A stretch of 64,000 nucleotides of DNA from Nostoc sp. 'Lobaria pulmonaria (5183) cyanobiont' (GTDB lineage Bacteria > Cyanobacteriota > Cyanobacteriia > Cyanobacteriales > Nostocaceae): the NCBI RefSeq assembly GCF_002949795.1, contig NZ_CP026692.1, forward strand, positions 803,501-867,500, in the 5' to 3' direction. The notes under the pieces are model-generated. The model worked only from the letters and a program-made list of their open reading frames with translations. It ran no database searches and had not been told where the DNA came from. Numbering within the stretch: the stretch's first letter is position 1; every line of letters starts with the position of its first letter. A program made the translations under genes and the position numbers. Shown one piece after another: positions 27,969 through 37,328 of the stretch.

Positions 27969-28645
27969 GAGAACTGCCGCAACAATGGCACTATATTTTA
28001 CGTGAACTACTTACACTCTAGCAAGCGGGATATAGCCCTCGAATGTGCAATTAGCAAATTTAGAACTGATTTTGAAGCCGGAAATTCTAAAAATTTTTTG
28101 ATCGGGCTTGTTGCGATAATTCAACTTTTTCACACCATAGCAAGTTATCTCGGTCGAGCAATTGATAGAACTCCCTCACTGACGTTACTTGTCGCCACAA
28201 TATATATCAGGGTTTGTCTAAAATGGTATGACTTACATCTATAGCGTATATCAAAGGAAAATTTTGTATCTTATTGCCAGATTTTTTGGGAATTAATGCC
28301 CATAATAAAAGCACTCTATCCCTAATCTAGGAAAGTAAAAAAACTCTCTAGACCACAATACCGTTCAGTTAAACTTAAAATCCTTGGTAGAGACGCGAAA
28401 TTGGACTGGGCAACTCTTGGAGACGCTGCGCGAACGCCCCGCTATGCTAATGTCCCGTTGCGCTAACGCGTCTTTACAATTCAAAAATCAGTACCAAAAA
28501 ATCCTTAACTAAAGCGTATTGCTCTAAAGGATCTTTTCTCGAAAACCCTCTCAATTACACTTCGACACATTAATGCATAATGTGAGCTATTTGTTAGTGC
28601 CTAAATCCTAGTAGAATATTTTCGCAAATCTAAGTAGGAAGATAG
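27969..28645. other. Intergenic region with a 91-bp inverted-repeat-bounded element
   Basis: 677 bp between the divergent LOG and acyltransferase genes. An 80-codon frame at 28002 (GTG start) lacks recognisable features. The element at 28387-28477 is described separately. The acyltransferase promoter and an AGGAAG ribosome-binding site lie at the right end. Confidence 0.5.
28387..28477. repeat. Small dispersed element with 11-bp terminal inverted repeats
   Basis: It begins GTAGAGACGCG and ends CGCGTCTTTAC, a 10/11 inverted match. The interior carries a second module (GGAGACGCTGCGCGAACGCC). It has no coding capacity and resembles the GTAGAGACGCG-type mini-repeats common in cyanobacteria. Confidence 0.65.
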
Positions 28646-29473
28646 ATGGAAGTTTCTGGACGCATCAATTACCCACTGAATCCTCCTCCCGCTGTTGAAG
28701 ATTTTCCCGTCCTTCAAACTGAAAAATATACCCTACGGCTAGCTTCAACTGAAGAAGAATTAGAATCAATTTTTCGGTTGCGTTTTGAGGTTTTTAATCT
28801 TGAACTAGGCTTGGGATTTCCTGCTTCAAACTTTACCCAGATGGATATAGATAAGTTTGATGCGGTTTGCCATCATTTAATCCTAATCTCCAAACAAACA
28901 GGTAAAACGATTGGAACTTATCGGATGCAGACCTATATAATGGCTTCTCAAAGACTAGGCTTTGATGCTACCGATATATTTAATCTTAATGGAATTCCCA
29001 ATTCTGTACTTCAGGTATCAGTAGAAGTTGGGCGTGTATGTATAGCTAAAGAATATCGCAATAGTCAGACACTTTTATTACTCTGGGAAGGGCTGGCAAA
29101 TTATCTCATCTGGAGTAAAAACCAATATTTCTTTGGCTGTGCATCATTACTCACACAATGTCCTGGGCAAGCTAGTTGCGCTTATGATTATTTTCGGCAG
29201 AATAACTTGATGCATCCAAGTATTTTGGTTTATCCAAATTCACAATTTTGTCTAGAACTGACTCAAAATTGTCCAGATTCATCTAATGTTGAGATTCCGA
29301 AAATTTTGCAGGCATACTTAAATATTGGAGCTAAAATATGCAGCCTTCCTGCTATTGATCGGCAGTTTAAAACTATTGATTTTTTAACTATATCTAATAT
29401 TGCAGACTTTGCTAGATGGCGTTATCCAAATCCTCTCAAAAAACCTTTACCACTGAGGATTTTTCACGATTAA
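28646..29473 (+). CDS. OlsB-like GNAT acyltransferase (hemolysin-type, Acetyltransf_5)
   Basis: 275 aa. The GNAT-like core begins at about residue 28: YTLRLASTEEELESIFRLRFEVFNLELG, then DKFDAVCHHLILI, GKTIGTYRM and the beta-strand/helix SVEVGRVCIAKEYRNSQTLLLLW. This is the family of ornithine-ACP N-acyltransferases (OlsB) and N-acyl amino acid synthases, which attach a 3-hydroxy fatty acid to an amine. No olsA partner is adjacent. AGGAAG precedes the ATG. Substrate is inference; N-acylation of an amino acid or amine is the most likely chemistry. Confidence 0.8.
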   Translation: MEVSGRINYPLNPPPAVEDFPVLQTEKYTLRLASTEEELESIFRLRFEVFNLELGLGFPASNFTQMDIDKFDAVCHHLILISKQTGKTIGTYRMQTYIMASQRLGFDATDIFNLNGIPNSVLQVSVEVGRVCIAKEYRNSQTLLLLWEGLANYLIWSKNQYFFGCASLLTQCPGQASCAYDYFRQNNLMHPSILVYPNSQFCLELTQNCPDSSNVEIPKILQAYLNIGAKICSLPAIDRQFKTIDFLTISNIADFARWRYPNPLKKPLPLRIFHD

Positions 29474-29964
29474 TGACTAATGAATCATCGTTAAGGCGAG
29501 CGACCAAATGAATTTCTCCTTGTGTACTTGCAAAAGCGATCGGCTTTAAGGGCTTGAATAACTGCATTTGATACTATACCCTGTACTATGCCGGAGGCAA
29601 AAAACAATCCTTTATTCGCCGTTAGAAAATTGAGAACTATAACCTGCAAAGCGATCGCTCAATGCACGGTAGCTATGGAGTCGCCTGACCACAGATACGG
29701 CTATACCTGGTGTATTTTACACTCCATTGATATCGCGGTTTCAAAACTAAATCCAGTTTTGCGGGATTTGATACAACCTTGCCCATTTCTTTTTGTAGTT
29801 AATAAAGGAGAGGTGTTGATTGCCATCTTCCCAATCAAATTAAAGTCCGTTGGCGATGTTTAACAAATAGGCTTTGCTTGAAGTCTTGGTTATATCTACG
29901 ATGGGCGACCTCATCCAGCCCACTTAATTAGATGATTTGAAAAAACTTTTTAGGAAACGCACTT
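29474..29964. other. Intergenic region, no supported gene
   Basis: 491 bp between the acyltransferase and the first GT39 gene. A 91-codon frame at 29588-29863 begins with ATG but has no ribosome-binding site, no recognisable motif, and spans a HIP1 site; I do not call it. No strong hairpin was seen. Confidence 0.5.
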
Positions 29965-31617
29965 ATGCGCCATCTCAAATTTGCTCCGAGTTGGTTGCGA
30001 TTTTTAACTATCTTCTTATTGACGATGGGTATATTGTTTCGCTTTTCTAATCTTGATGGTAAAGTTTTTTGGCACGATGAAACTTATGCTTCATTGCGAA
30101 TTTCTGGTTACACAATTAATGAAGCTAAACAGCAACTTTTTAATAATCGTGTGATTGGCAAAGAAAGTTTTGCTCAGTTTCAAGGTGTAAATCCAGAAAA
30201 AAGCCTAAATGACACAATTATGTCTTTAGCAAAACAAGATTCTCAACATCCACCGTTATATTACATAATAGCCAGATTATGGATGGAAATCTTTGGTAAT
30301 TCGGTGACGGCGATTAGAAGTTTATCAGCCTGCATTAGCTTGTTGGTTTTTCCTTGTGTTTATTGGCTATGCCGAGAATTATTTAATGTGCCATTATCGG
30401 TTTCTGGTGTTGCGATCGCACTCATGGCTATCTCTCCAATTCACCTAGTATATGCCCAAGAAGCACAAGAATATATTCTTTGGTTAGTCACCATCTTACT
30501 ATCCAGTGCGTCTCTACTGCGAGCCATACGCCTAGAAGATGAGCTAGCAAAACAACGACAAAAACCAGATTTGTTCGCTATCTGGAGCATTTATGCAGTC
30601 ACTTTAGCCATTAGTCTTTATACATTTTTTTGGAGTGCATTTGTAGCAGTTGCTCACGGAATTTATGTGATGATAACAGCCAAATTTAAGTTTACTGAAA
30701 CTGTGAGAACTTATCTGCTAGCATCACTAGTAAGTTTTTTAGCTTTCATGCCTTGGATAACAATTGTGATTGGTGACTTTTTTCAATTTTTAATTTCAGC
30801 AGATAAAACAACAAGTCAGTTAGATTTGATAGCTGCCTTTCCTTTTTTGTTAATGCAGTTAAGCCGGATTTTTTTTGATATAAACCTTAGTTTAGAAAAT
30901 CCTCTAAGCTATTTAATTGCACTAGCTTTTTTAACTTTGGTAGGATATTCAATTTATTTTATTTGTCGAACAACTAACTATAAAATTTGGTCTTTTATCA
31001 TCACATTAATTGTAATACCAGCATTACCCCTAATACTGCCAGATTTAATTGCTGGGAGTATACGATCGTCTATCGAAGGATATTTAATCCCATCTTATTT
31101 AGGAATCCAAGTAGCTGTTGCTTATCTACTAACTACGCAACTATACAATGGCAGCGTATCACACCGGAGCTTTTGGCAAATAATCATGGCATTAGTGATT
31201 ATTTGTGGTTTGATTTCTTTTAAGGTGAGTTCCCAGGCAGACACTTGGTGGAATAAGGGTATGAATTCGGGTAATCCACAAGTTGCCCAAATCATTAATC
31301 AGAGTAATCGTCCACTTTTAATTAGTGATGCTTTGGGCAATAATTATGGTGATATCTTTTCTTTAAGCTATCTTTTGGAACCAAAAGTGCGATTTCTGTT
31401 GGTGAACAATCAAAAAATTCCTAAAATTCCTGATGGATTTACTGATATATTTTTACTCAATCCTTCAGATACTTGGAGCAAAATAATAGAAAAAAAATAT
31501 AAATTCAAGACAGATATTGTTTATAATGATAACTATTATTCAATCTGGAAATTGGCTAAAATTCGTAATTTGCGCCGACGTAATATACAAATTAGTCATC
31601 TTTTAAGAAATAATTAA
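29965..31617 (+). CDS. GT39-type membrane glycosyltransferase, copy 1
   Basis: 550 aa, roughly ten to twelve membrane segments. The first lumenal/periplasmic loop has the acidic WHDETYASLRISGY motif that supplies the catalytic Asp/Glu in the ArnT/PMT-like GT-C fold. QHPPLYYIIARLWMEIFGNSVTAIRSLSA and HLVYAQEAQEYILW are further conserved stretches. Such enzymes use polyprenyl-phosphate sugars as donors and glycosylate lipids or proteins on the outer face of the membrane. AGGAAA lies before the ATG. A close paralogue follows 300 bp downstream. Confidence 0.88.
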   Translation: MRHLKFAPSWLRFLTIFLLTMGILFRFSNLDGKVFWHDETYASLRISGYTINEAKQQLFNNRVIGKESFAQFQGVNPEKSLNDTIMSLAKQDSQHPPLYYIIARLWMEIFGNSVTAIRSLSACISLLVFPCVYWLCRELFNVPLSVSGVAIALMAISPIHLVYAQEAQEYILWLVTILLSSASLLRAIRLEDELAKQRQKPDLFAIWSIYAVTLAISLYTFFWSAFVAVAHGIYVMITAKFKFTETVRTYLLASLVSFLAFMPWITIVIGDFFQFLISADKTTSQLDLIAAFPFLLMQLSRIFFDINLSLENPLSYLIALAFLTLVGYSIYFICRTTNYKIWSFIITLIVIPALPLILPDLIAGSIRSSIEGYLIPSYLGIQVAVAYLLTTQLYNGSVSHRSFWQIIMALVIICGLISFKVSSQADTWWNKGMNSGNPQVAQIINQSNRPLLISDALGNNYGDIFSLSYLLEPKVRFLLVNNQKIPKIPDGFTDIFLLNPSDTWSKIIEKKYKFKTDIVYNDNYYSIWKLAKIRNLRRRNIQISHLLRNN

Positions 31618-31917
31618 CGGGTACATCCCAATTTTTATTTGTTAATGAGAAAATATTTTATAGAGGGTATGTACTAGACACTAAGTTACAGCTTATCAAC
31701 AGGATAATCAAGGATTCCTACAAAAACATCATACTAAACCCACTTTTCCCACTTTACTAAATAGTTAATTTTGTAGCTAAATATACAGTCTTGTCTGGCA
31801 AATTGCTACCTCCGCTAATTGACTAACTCACTATCTACAATTGCAATAGTTTTGAGAGTCATAAAGTTGTTTCGTTAAAGTAGATAATTGTTGTACAAGT
31901 TATTGTGAAATTTAGTT
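31618..31917. other. Spacer between the duplicated GT39 genes
   Basis: 300 bp, AT-rich. No hairpin with a U tract and no gene was seen. It may hold a separate promoter for the second copy. Confidence 0.5.
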
Positions 31918-33537
31918 ATGCGACATCTCCAACTTGCTCCAAATAGGTTGCGGTTTCTTATTGTAGTTTTGTTAATGGTGGGTATATTTTTTCGTTTTTT
32001 TAACCTTGACCGCAAAGTTTATTGGCACGATGAGACTTTCACTTCATTGCGGATTTCTGGTTATACAGTAAATCAAGTCAGGCAGCAAATATTCAATGGT
32101 CGCATAATTAATAAGGAAAGTTTTGCCAAATTCCAAAGTCCCAATATGGAGAAAGGCTTAAATGACACAATTATATCTTTGGAAGTAGACGATCCACAGC
32201 ATCCACCACTGTATTATATACTCGCTCGGTTTTGGGTGGAAATATTTGGTAATTCTGTAACAGTAATCAGAAGTTTATCAGCATGCATCAGCTTGTTGAT
32301 TTTTCCCAGTATTTATTGGCTGTGTCGAGAATTATTTAAAGCATCGGCATGGGTATCGGAGGTTGCGATCGCACTCATGGCAATCTCCCCTATTCACTTA
32401 GTATACGCCCAAGAAGCACGAGAATATATTCTCTGGATAGTGACTGTATTACTATGCAGCGCTTCATTACTACGAGCATTACGGTTAGAATCAAAAGAGC
32501 GAGTGCTACGCATATTAAATTGGGGAATGTATGCAGTCACTTTGGTGCTTAGTCTATATACATTTTTGTTCAGTGGATTTGTCGTAGTTGCTCATGGTAT
32601 TTATGTAATTGCCATTGCAAAATTTAGATTTACTAAAACAGTAAAAGCTTATCTATTAGCATCTTTAGCAGGGATTTTAGCTTTTACACCTTGGATAATG
32701 GTTTTAATAGTTAACTTATTGCAAGTAAAGAGTTCAACAGCATGGACAAAGAGGCATTTACCTCTAGACATTTTAATTAAATCTTGGCTTTTACAGTTAA
32801 ATCGGATTTTTCTTGATTTAAACTTTGGCTTTGAAAATCCGTTTAGTTATGTAATTACGCCTATTTTTTTAGTTCTTATTGGATATTCTATTTATTTTAT
32901 TTGTCGAACAACTAACTATAAAATTTGGTTGTTTATCGTCACACTGATTATGATTCCTGCATTACCTTTAATGCTACCAGATTTACTTTTTGGGGGTATA
33001 CGCTCACTTGCCGAACGTTATTTATTGATTTCTTATTTAGGAATTCAACTAGCTGTTACTTACCTACTAGCTACGCAGCTACACAATAAAAGTTTTGCAC
33101 GCCGGAGAATCTGGCAAATAATCATGGGAATTGTGATTATTTGTGGGCTAGTTTCTTATGGAGTGAGTTCTCAGGCTGAAACTTGGTGGAGTAAGGTTAT
33201 TAGCTCTGGTAATCCACAAGTTGCAAAAATTCTCAATCAGGCTACTCATCCACTTTTGATTAGCAATGATTCTGGTATTAATTATGGTAATGTCTTTTCT
33301 CTCAGCTATCTTGTACAGCCAAAAGTGCAGTTTCAATTAGTAAAAGATCGTTCTATCCCCAATATTCCTGATGGGTTCACTGAGATTTTTTTATTAAATC
33401 CTTCAAATAGCTGGCGCAAGCAAATAGAAACAAATTATAATTATAAAACATTTGTTGTGTATGGTGACAATAATTACTTGCTCTGGAAAATAGAAAATCC
33501 ACGTAGCAATGTATTTTTTGAAAAAATTAGGACTTAG
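31918..33537 (+). CDS. GT39-type membrane glycosyltransferase, copy 2
   Basis: 539 aa, clearly homologous over its full length to the preceding gene. Both begin MRHL, both carry NLD-KV-WHDET, SLRISGYT, QHPPLYYI and IYFICRTTNYKIW. Differences are spread along the protein, with a shorter loop near residue 200 and extra divergence at about residues 270-290, so the duplication is not very recent. Catalytic acidic motif WHDETFTSLRISGY is intact. The two copies may have diverged in acceptor specificity; this is inference. Confidence 0.88.
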   Translation: MRHLQLAPNRLRFLIVVLLMVGIFFRFFNLDRKVYWHDETFTSLRISGYTVNQVRQQIFNGRIINKESFAKFQSPNMEKGLNDTIISLEVDDPQHPPLYYILARFWVEIFGNSVTVIRSLSACISLLIFPSIYWLCRELFKASAWVSEVAIALMAISPIHLVYAQEAREYILWIVTVLLCSASLLRALRLESKERVLRILNWGMYAVTLVLSLYTFLFSGFVVVAHGIYVIAIAKFRFTKTVKAYLLASLAGILAFTPWIMVLIVNLLQVKSSTAWTKRHLPLDILIKSWLLQLNRIFLDLNFGFENPFSYVITPIFLVLIGYSIYFICRTTNYKIWLFIVTLIMIPALPLMLPDLLFGGIRSLAERYLLISYLGIQLAVTYLLATQLHNKSFARRRIWQIIMGIVIICGLVSYGVSSQAETWWSKVISSGNPQVAKILNQATHPLLISNDSGINYGNVFSLSYLVQPKVQFQLVKDRSIPNIPDGFTEIFLLNPSNSWRKQIETNYNYKTFVVYGDNNYLLWKIENPRSNVFFEKIRT

Positions 33538-34045
33538 CCAAAACTACACGCTACAAGTATGGACAATTCATGTAGACGAATTCGCGTTTCCTAAAAAAGA
33601 GGCTTTATTGCCCCTACCTGGAAATCATTCTTTTCGACTACCTATTTGCGTAACTTTATATTAAAAAATATTTCCATATAAACTGCGTCCACGTTGAAAA
33701 CCGTAGTTCTGTATGAATAGAAAAACCCTCATCCCCCAGCCCCTTCTCCCAATATTGGGAGAAGGGGAGCCGGAAAGAAGTCCCTCTCCCTACTTGGGAG
33801 AGGGATTTAGGGTGAGGGCAAAAACTACGGTTCTCAACATAGATGAGGTTTATCTTTTAATATATGGAAATATTTCTTAGAGTCATCATTTTTTATAAGA
33901 TATTCAAATACTTTTTGATTAAAATCAACTAAAAACAACAAAAATAAATATTAAACAAATTCTCATCTGAAATTAATTTAAGTAATGGTACGATGCTTTA
34001 AATTATCCTTTGTGATGAATTCAATGATTCATTGAAAGGTGTTGT
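33538..34045. other. Intergenic region containing MITE-like element copy A
   Basis: 508 bp between GT39 copy 2 and the DUF4079 gene. Positions 33666-33875 are the repeat described separately. The flanks are AT-rich with no gene. Confidence 0.6.
33666..33875. repeat. MITE-like palindromic element, copy A
   Basis: The core 33676-33852 is nearly identical, in inverted orientation, to 40928-41105. Inside lie a 16-bp terminal inverted repeat (GTTGAAAACCGTAGTT at the left, one mismatch at the right), a perfect 28-bp palindrome (CCCCTTCTCCCAAT and its complement), and a GGGAGAGGG hairpin. This copy is also flanked by perfect 15-bp outer inverted repeats at 33666-33680 and 33861-33875 (AAATATTTCCATATA). 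It has no coding capacity. Confidence 0.9.
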
Positions 34046-34765
34046 ATGCAAATAACAGATTTTCTTGGTCTTTTACATCCAGCGATCGCAATTATATTCG
34101 TGTTTCCACTCATCGGTACAGTAGTTAATTTTGCTTGGCAAACACGCCAACGTAGATTGCAAATTTTAGCAGGGAGTAAGAGTAAAATTCCTCCAGTGGT
34201 GGGTGCAGAACATAAGCAGTTAGGTGAAAGGCTCACAAGTGCAGTTGTTGGATTAACTTTAATCGGATTAAGCTACCCTATTGGCAAAAATATTATCAAA
34301 AATCAATTGTGGAATCAAACACCTTTTCAAGTGATTTTTATACTGCTAATATTTGCTGCCACCATCGCCTCATTAGTATTTCTTTATCGGGCAAAACAAC
34401 GGGTGTGGCGGGCAGTTTTTGCAACTTTAACTGGTGCAGGTTTAGTAATTCTAGGCTGTCAAGATGGAGTCTATCGCCTCACCAATGAGTGGTATTGGTC
34501 ACATTATTATATTGGAATTACCGCAGCACTGCTAATGATTTTTTCATTAGCAATTGTTCAAGATATTTATCAAGACAAGTCCAATCGCTGGCGTATCGTC
34601 CATACGATTTTAAACTGCATTGCTTTGTTGTTATTTATTGGACAAGGCATGACAGGAGCACGAGACTTGTTAGAAATTCCCCTGAGTTGGCAAGAACCCT
34701 ATATTTATCAGTGTGATTTTGTTAATAAAACTTGTCCAACGCCAAATCCCCAAGCACCAAAATAA
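34046..34765 (+). CDS. DUF4079 domain-containing membrane protein
   Basis: 239 aa. Five or so membrane segments, starting with LGLLHPAIAIIFVFPLIGTVVNFAW. The conserved C-terminal region LLLFIGQGMTGARDLLEIPLSW is typical of cyanobacterial and chloroplast DUF4079 proteins. Histidines in LHPAI and WSHYYIGI lie at membrane boundaries and could bind haem by analogy with cytochrome b561-like proteins, but this is inference. Function is not established. AAAGG precedes the ATG. Confidence 0.82.
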   Translation: MQITDFLGLLHPAIAIIFVFPLIGTVVNFAWQTRQRRLQILAGSKSKIPPVVGAEHKQLGERLTSAVVGLTLIGLSYPIGKNIIKNQLWNQTPFQVIFILLIFAATIASLVFLYRAKQRVWRAVFATLTGAGLVILGCQDGVYRLTNEWYWSHYYIGITAALLMIFSLAIVQDIYQDKSNRWRIVHTILNCIALLLFIGQGMTGARDLLEIPLSWQEPYIYQCDFVNKTCPTPNPQAPK

Positions 34766-34916
34766 GCAAGAGAGAATAACTCATAACAATACCCTTCAGG
34801 AGTGCTGAGTGGGGAATCTCATTTATTTACTCAGAACTCGGAACGGGCTAAATGTCCCTCTACCCCTAACGTAACTGTTCTGCCCAATGCCCAATTATTA
34901 TAATTTATTTGCCTAA

Positions 34917-35240
34917 TCATTGTAGTGGCAGAGTGACAATTACTGTTGTACCAACACCTTGCTCACTTTCTAATTGAATATGACCACCATATAACTCTAC
35001 ACATTTTTTAACGATGGTAAGTCCTAGTCCTGTTCCTTGAATTACACCCACATTACTGGCGCGATAGAAGGTTTGAAATAGATGAGTTTGATCGCTGCTA
35101 TATGTAAATTACTTAGAGCTAGACTCAGTGCTATATTACAGTCAACGACCACAAATTCTTGACTGCGAGTCTCCATACGAGAATAACACTAGCAAGTCTT
35201 GAATCAACTGCTGCATCTACTTTGTTTTATCAATCATATA
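34917..35240 (-). pseudogene. Decayed histidine kinase gene remnant
   Basis: On the minus strand, fragments of a cyanobacterial hybrid-type sensor kinase are read in different frames: MQQLIQDLLV after an in-frame stop, then SRMETRSQEFVVVDCNIALS in another frame, then a jump to HLFQTFYRASNVGVIQGTGLGLTIVKK and the C-terminal GTTVIVTLPLQ followed by TGA at 34917. The N box and most of the ATP-binding domain between AIK and HLFQ are deleted. At least one frameshift, one stop and one deletion make it a pseudogene. Confidence 0.85.
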
Positions 35241-35463
35241 TTCATCCTACTGTTTTGTAACGCTTTATGCTAGATGCATCGGGGTTTTTGACTACGATAT
35301 CTGCGGTAAGCAATTTAAGACACGTAGAGATAATGTAGCTCATCACACAAAAAATAAGTGGATAATTGTAGCTGTTAGACCATATATCCACTCGATACTT
35401 ACTCTATTAGGGTGATTACAAAAACCTGACAAGATGATTAAAACTTGAGAAAGTTCAAACCAA
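35241..35463. other. Intergenic sequence, nothing recognised
   Basis: About 220 bp between the kinase remnant and the small acidic protein gene. No further kinase sequence or hairpin could be identified. Confidence 0.4.
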
Positions 35464-35664
35464 TTAACGTGACTCAGTTCCTTGATTAGGGCTACCTGCT
35501 ACAGAATCATTTTCTGGTGCTTCTGGAGTAGCAGTTGCTTTACCATCAGTCTTTTCGGCATCACCGGTTTTGCGGATACCTTCTTCAATAGGGGTTTGAT
35601 AGCCACCAGAAGCGCTAGGCGTAGCTTCTTGATTATTAGATTTTTCTTTTGGATCTTCAGCCAT
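35464..35664 (-). CDS. Small acidic, probably disordered protein
   Basis: 66 aa (MAEDPKEKSNNQEATPSASGG...). Rich in Glu, Ser, Thr, Pro and Gly with no hydrophobic core, so probably unstructured. The ATG at 35664 has AGGA eight bases upstream, better than an ATG at 35682 that would add six residues. No family recognised. The clean frame and ribosome-binding site support a gene. Confidence 0.55.
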   Translation of the reverse strand: MAEDPKEKSNNQEATPSASGGYQTPIEEGIRKTGDAEKTDGKATATPEAPENDSVAGSPNQGTESR

Positions 35665-35995
35665 GACTACATTCCTAATCATTTATTCTTGGGATTATCT
35701 TAAAAAAATTAGGGGTGTGAGTGTATCTATCTAGAATATAGTTATGGCTGATTCGTCCCTCTATCGTAAGTATTGTTTAGTACTACTCATATATGCTGAT
35801 AAAAATCCATAAATATAGAATTTGTTAACCTTAGAACCCTTACTGTTGTTAAGGGAGAACTTGGAATGGGCTTTATGTCCAAGATGCTTTTAAAATTGCT
35901 TTATAGATAGTTGACACGAAACCGCAAATATCTGACTGGATCTGAATGAATAGTATGGTGTGATGATTATGATACAAGCTATGAAAGTGTAATTA
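35665..35995. other. Divergent promoter region
   Basis: 331 bp between the small acidic protein (minus) and the GNAT gene (plus). No repeat, hairpin or ORF worth calling was seen. Confidence 0.4.
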
Positions 35996-36493
35996 ATGAA
36001 CCAGAGCAATCTATCGTTACCATCTGGATGTGTCCTTCGCAAGGCAACCTCTGCGGATCAGTGGTCGATTCGATTGCTGGTATTTTCAGCCAAACTCGAC
36101 CCAACCCAATTAAATTGGCAGCAATTTTGGGTAATTGAATACAATGAGAATCTTATAGCTTGTGGACAACTGCGTAATTTTTCAGGGGCACAAGAACTTG
36201 GTAGCTTGGTCGTTGCATCAGCTTGGAGAGGTCGCGGTTTGGGTAGTTTGCTAACGCAGCATTTGATTAATACAGCAACGCAAGCACTTTATCTGGAATG
36301 CTTAGGTCAACGACTGGTGCAGTTTTACAGTCGCTTTGACTTTGTGCCAATATCTTTTGAAGACTTGCCACAATTTCCCAAGACAATAGGCTTATCTACG
36401 CTCAAGGAGAAATTTAGATTCTCGCAGTTAGCGAAAAGGCTGCTCAAAGTTCCTGTGGTGTTTATGGAATATCAAGGTCAGACTAATTCGTAA
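35996..36493 (+). CDS. GNAT-family N-acetyltransferase
   Basis: 165 aa. Motif A, which binds acetyl-CoA, is visible in ELGSLVVASAWRGRGLGSLLTQHLI (Arg-x2-Gly-x-Gly). Motif B follows with YLECLGQRLVQFYSRFDFVPI. A C-terminal basic segment (KEKFRFSQLAKRLLK) is unusual but short. Substrate unknown. No operon partners; the methyltransferase gene downstream is convergent. Confidence 0.85.
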   Translation: MNQSNLSLPSGCVLRKATSADQWSIRLLVFSAKLDPTQLNWQQFWVIEYNENLIACGQLRNFSGAQELGSLVVASAWRGRGLGSLLTQHLINTATQALYLECLGQRLVQFYSRFDFVPISFEDLPQFPKTIGLSTLKEKFRFSQLAKRLLKVPVVFMEYQGQTNS

Positions 36494-36554
36494 TTTAAGA
36501 TATGCAGAACAAGGCTTGATACAAAACGTTTCCAACCTTTTATTGCCTCCATTT

Positions 36555-37172
36555 TCAAATCGGAGGTTTAGCAAAAATTGTTAGTAAGACAGGCCCTAGT
36601 AAATAATGGTGATTCAAACACAATACCCCAGCAGAGGAGCCAAGAAGTTGACGTTGATTAGGGCTGTAGAGTCTAATTCCACGGGGAGTAACTGGCAATA
36701 ATTGAGGTTCTGTCTCTATTTTGGAAGTAATGTCAACCAAATAAAAGCGTCCACCAGGAGAAAGTACCCGTGCTATCTCACTAACCACCTGTTTAGGTTC
36801 CAAATAGTGCAAGAAGCTGATAGTACTGAAAACGGCATCAAATTGACCATCAGCAAAGGGAAGAGACTCAGCTTTGCCCTCAATATAAATTAAGCGTGGA
36901 CGGTGGCGGTTGCTCTGTCTTGCTACCCGCAACATATTAGCAGATAAATCCAATCCGGTAGCTCGTAGATCGGGAAACTGAGTAACAAGGCGCTCAAGCA
37001 AGCGTCCAGTACCACAGCCGATATCAAGTACATTTGCTAGCTCTGGTAAATCGACGTACTCCAGTAACCGTTGGTGAACGGCTCGATAAAACACTGAAGG
37101 AAAGAACCAATCGTAACTTGATGCCCATAGGTCAAAAAGTAGCTTTTTGTGATTAAAAAAGTCATCAGTCAT
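36555..37172 (-). CDS. Class I SAM-dependent methyltransferase
   Basis: 205 aa from the ATG at 37172; a TTG at 37193 would add seven residues. SAM-binding motif I is VLDIGCGTGRLLERL, with the acidic residue after beta-2 in ATGLDLSANML, motif post-II in FDAVFSTISFLHYL and LSPGGRFYLVDI. The N-terminus (LLFDLWASSYDWFFPSVFYR) resembles UbiE/COQ5-like enzymes acting on lipids or quinones, but the substrate cannot be fixed. Confidence 0.87.
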   Translation of the reverse strand: MTDDFFNHKKLLFDLWASSYDWFFPSVFYRAVHQRLLEYVDLPELANVLDIGCGTGRLLERLVTQFPDLRATGLDLSANMLRVARQSNRHRPRLIYIEGKAESLPFADGQFDAVFSTISFLHYLEPKQVVSEIARVLSPGGRFYLVDITSKIETEPQLLPVTPRGIRLYSPNQRQLLGSSAGVLCLNHHYLLGPVLLTIFAKPPI

Positions 37173-37328
37173 TAGTTTTCGCAGTTTCCTCAAACCTGGA
37201 TGCTTTTTGAGGGTAAGTTTAGCTGCGCCTCCAAGAATTTGGTTAACAACACAAATAAACTATAGCGGTTCTGAATTGTCTGTAATATCGGGCTTTTGTT
37301 GGGTTAGTTACACGAAGCTAAAGACTGG

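Noticed and set aside
28002-28244. 80-codon plus-strand frame with GTG start
   Set aside because: No Shine-Dalgarno, no recognisable motif and unusual composition. It lies in the divergent promoter region of the LOG gene.
29588-29863. 91-codon frame between the acyltransferase and GT39 genes
   Set aside because: ATG start but no ribosome-binding site, no motif, and a HIP1 site in the middle. Not enough to call a gene.
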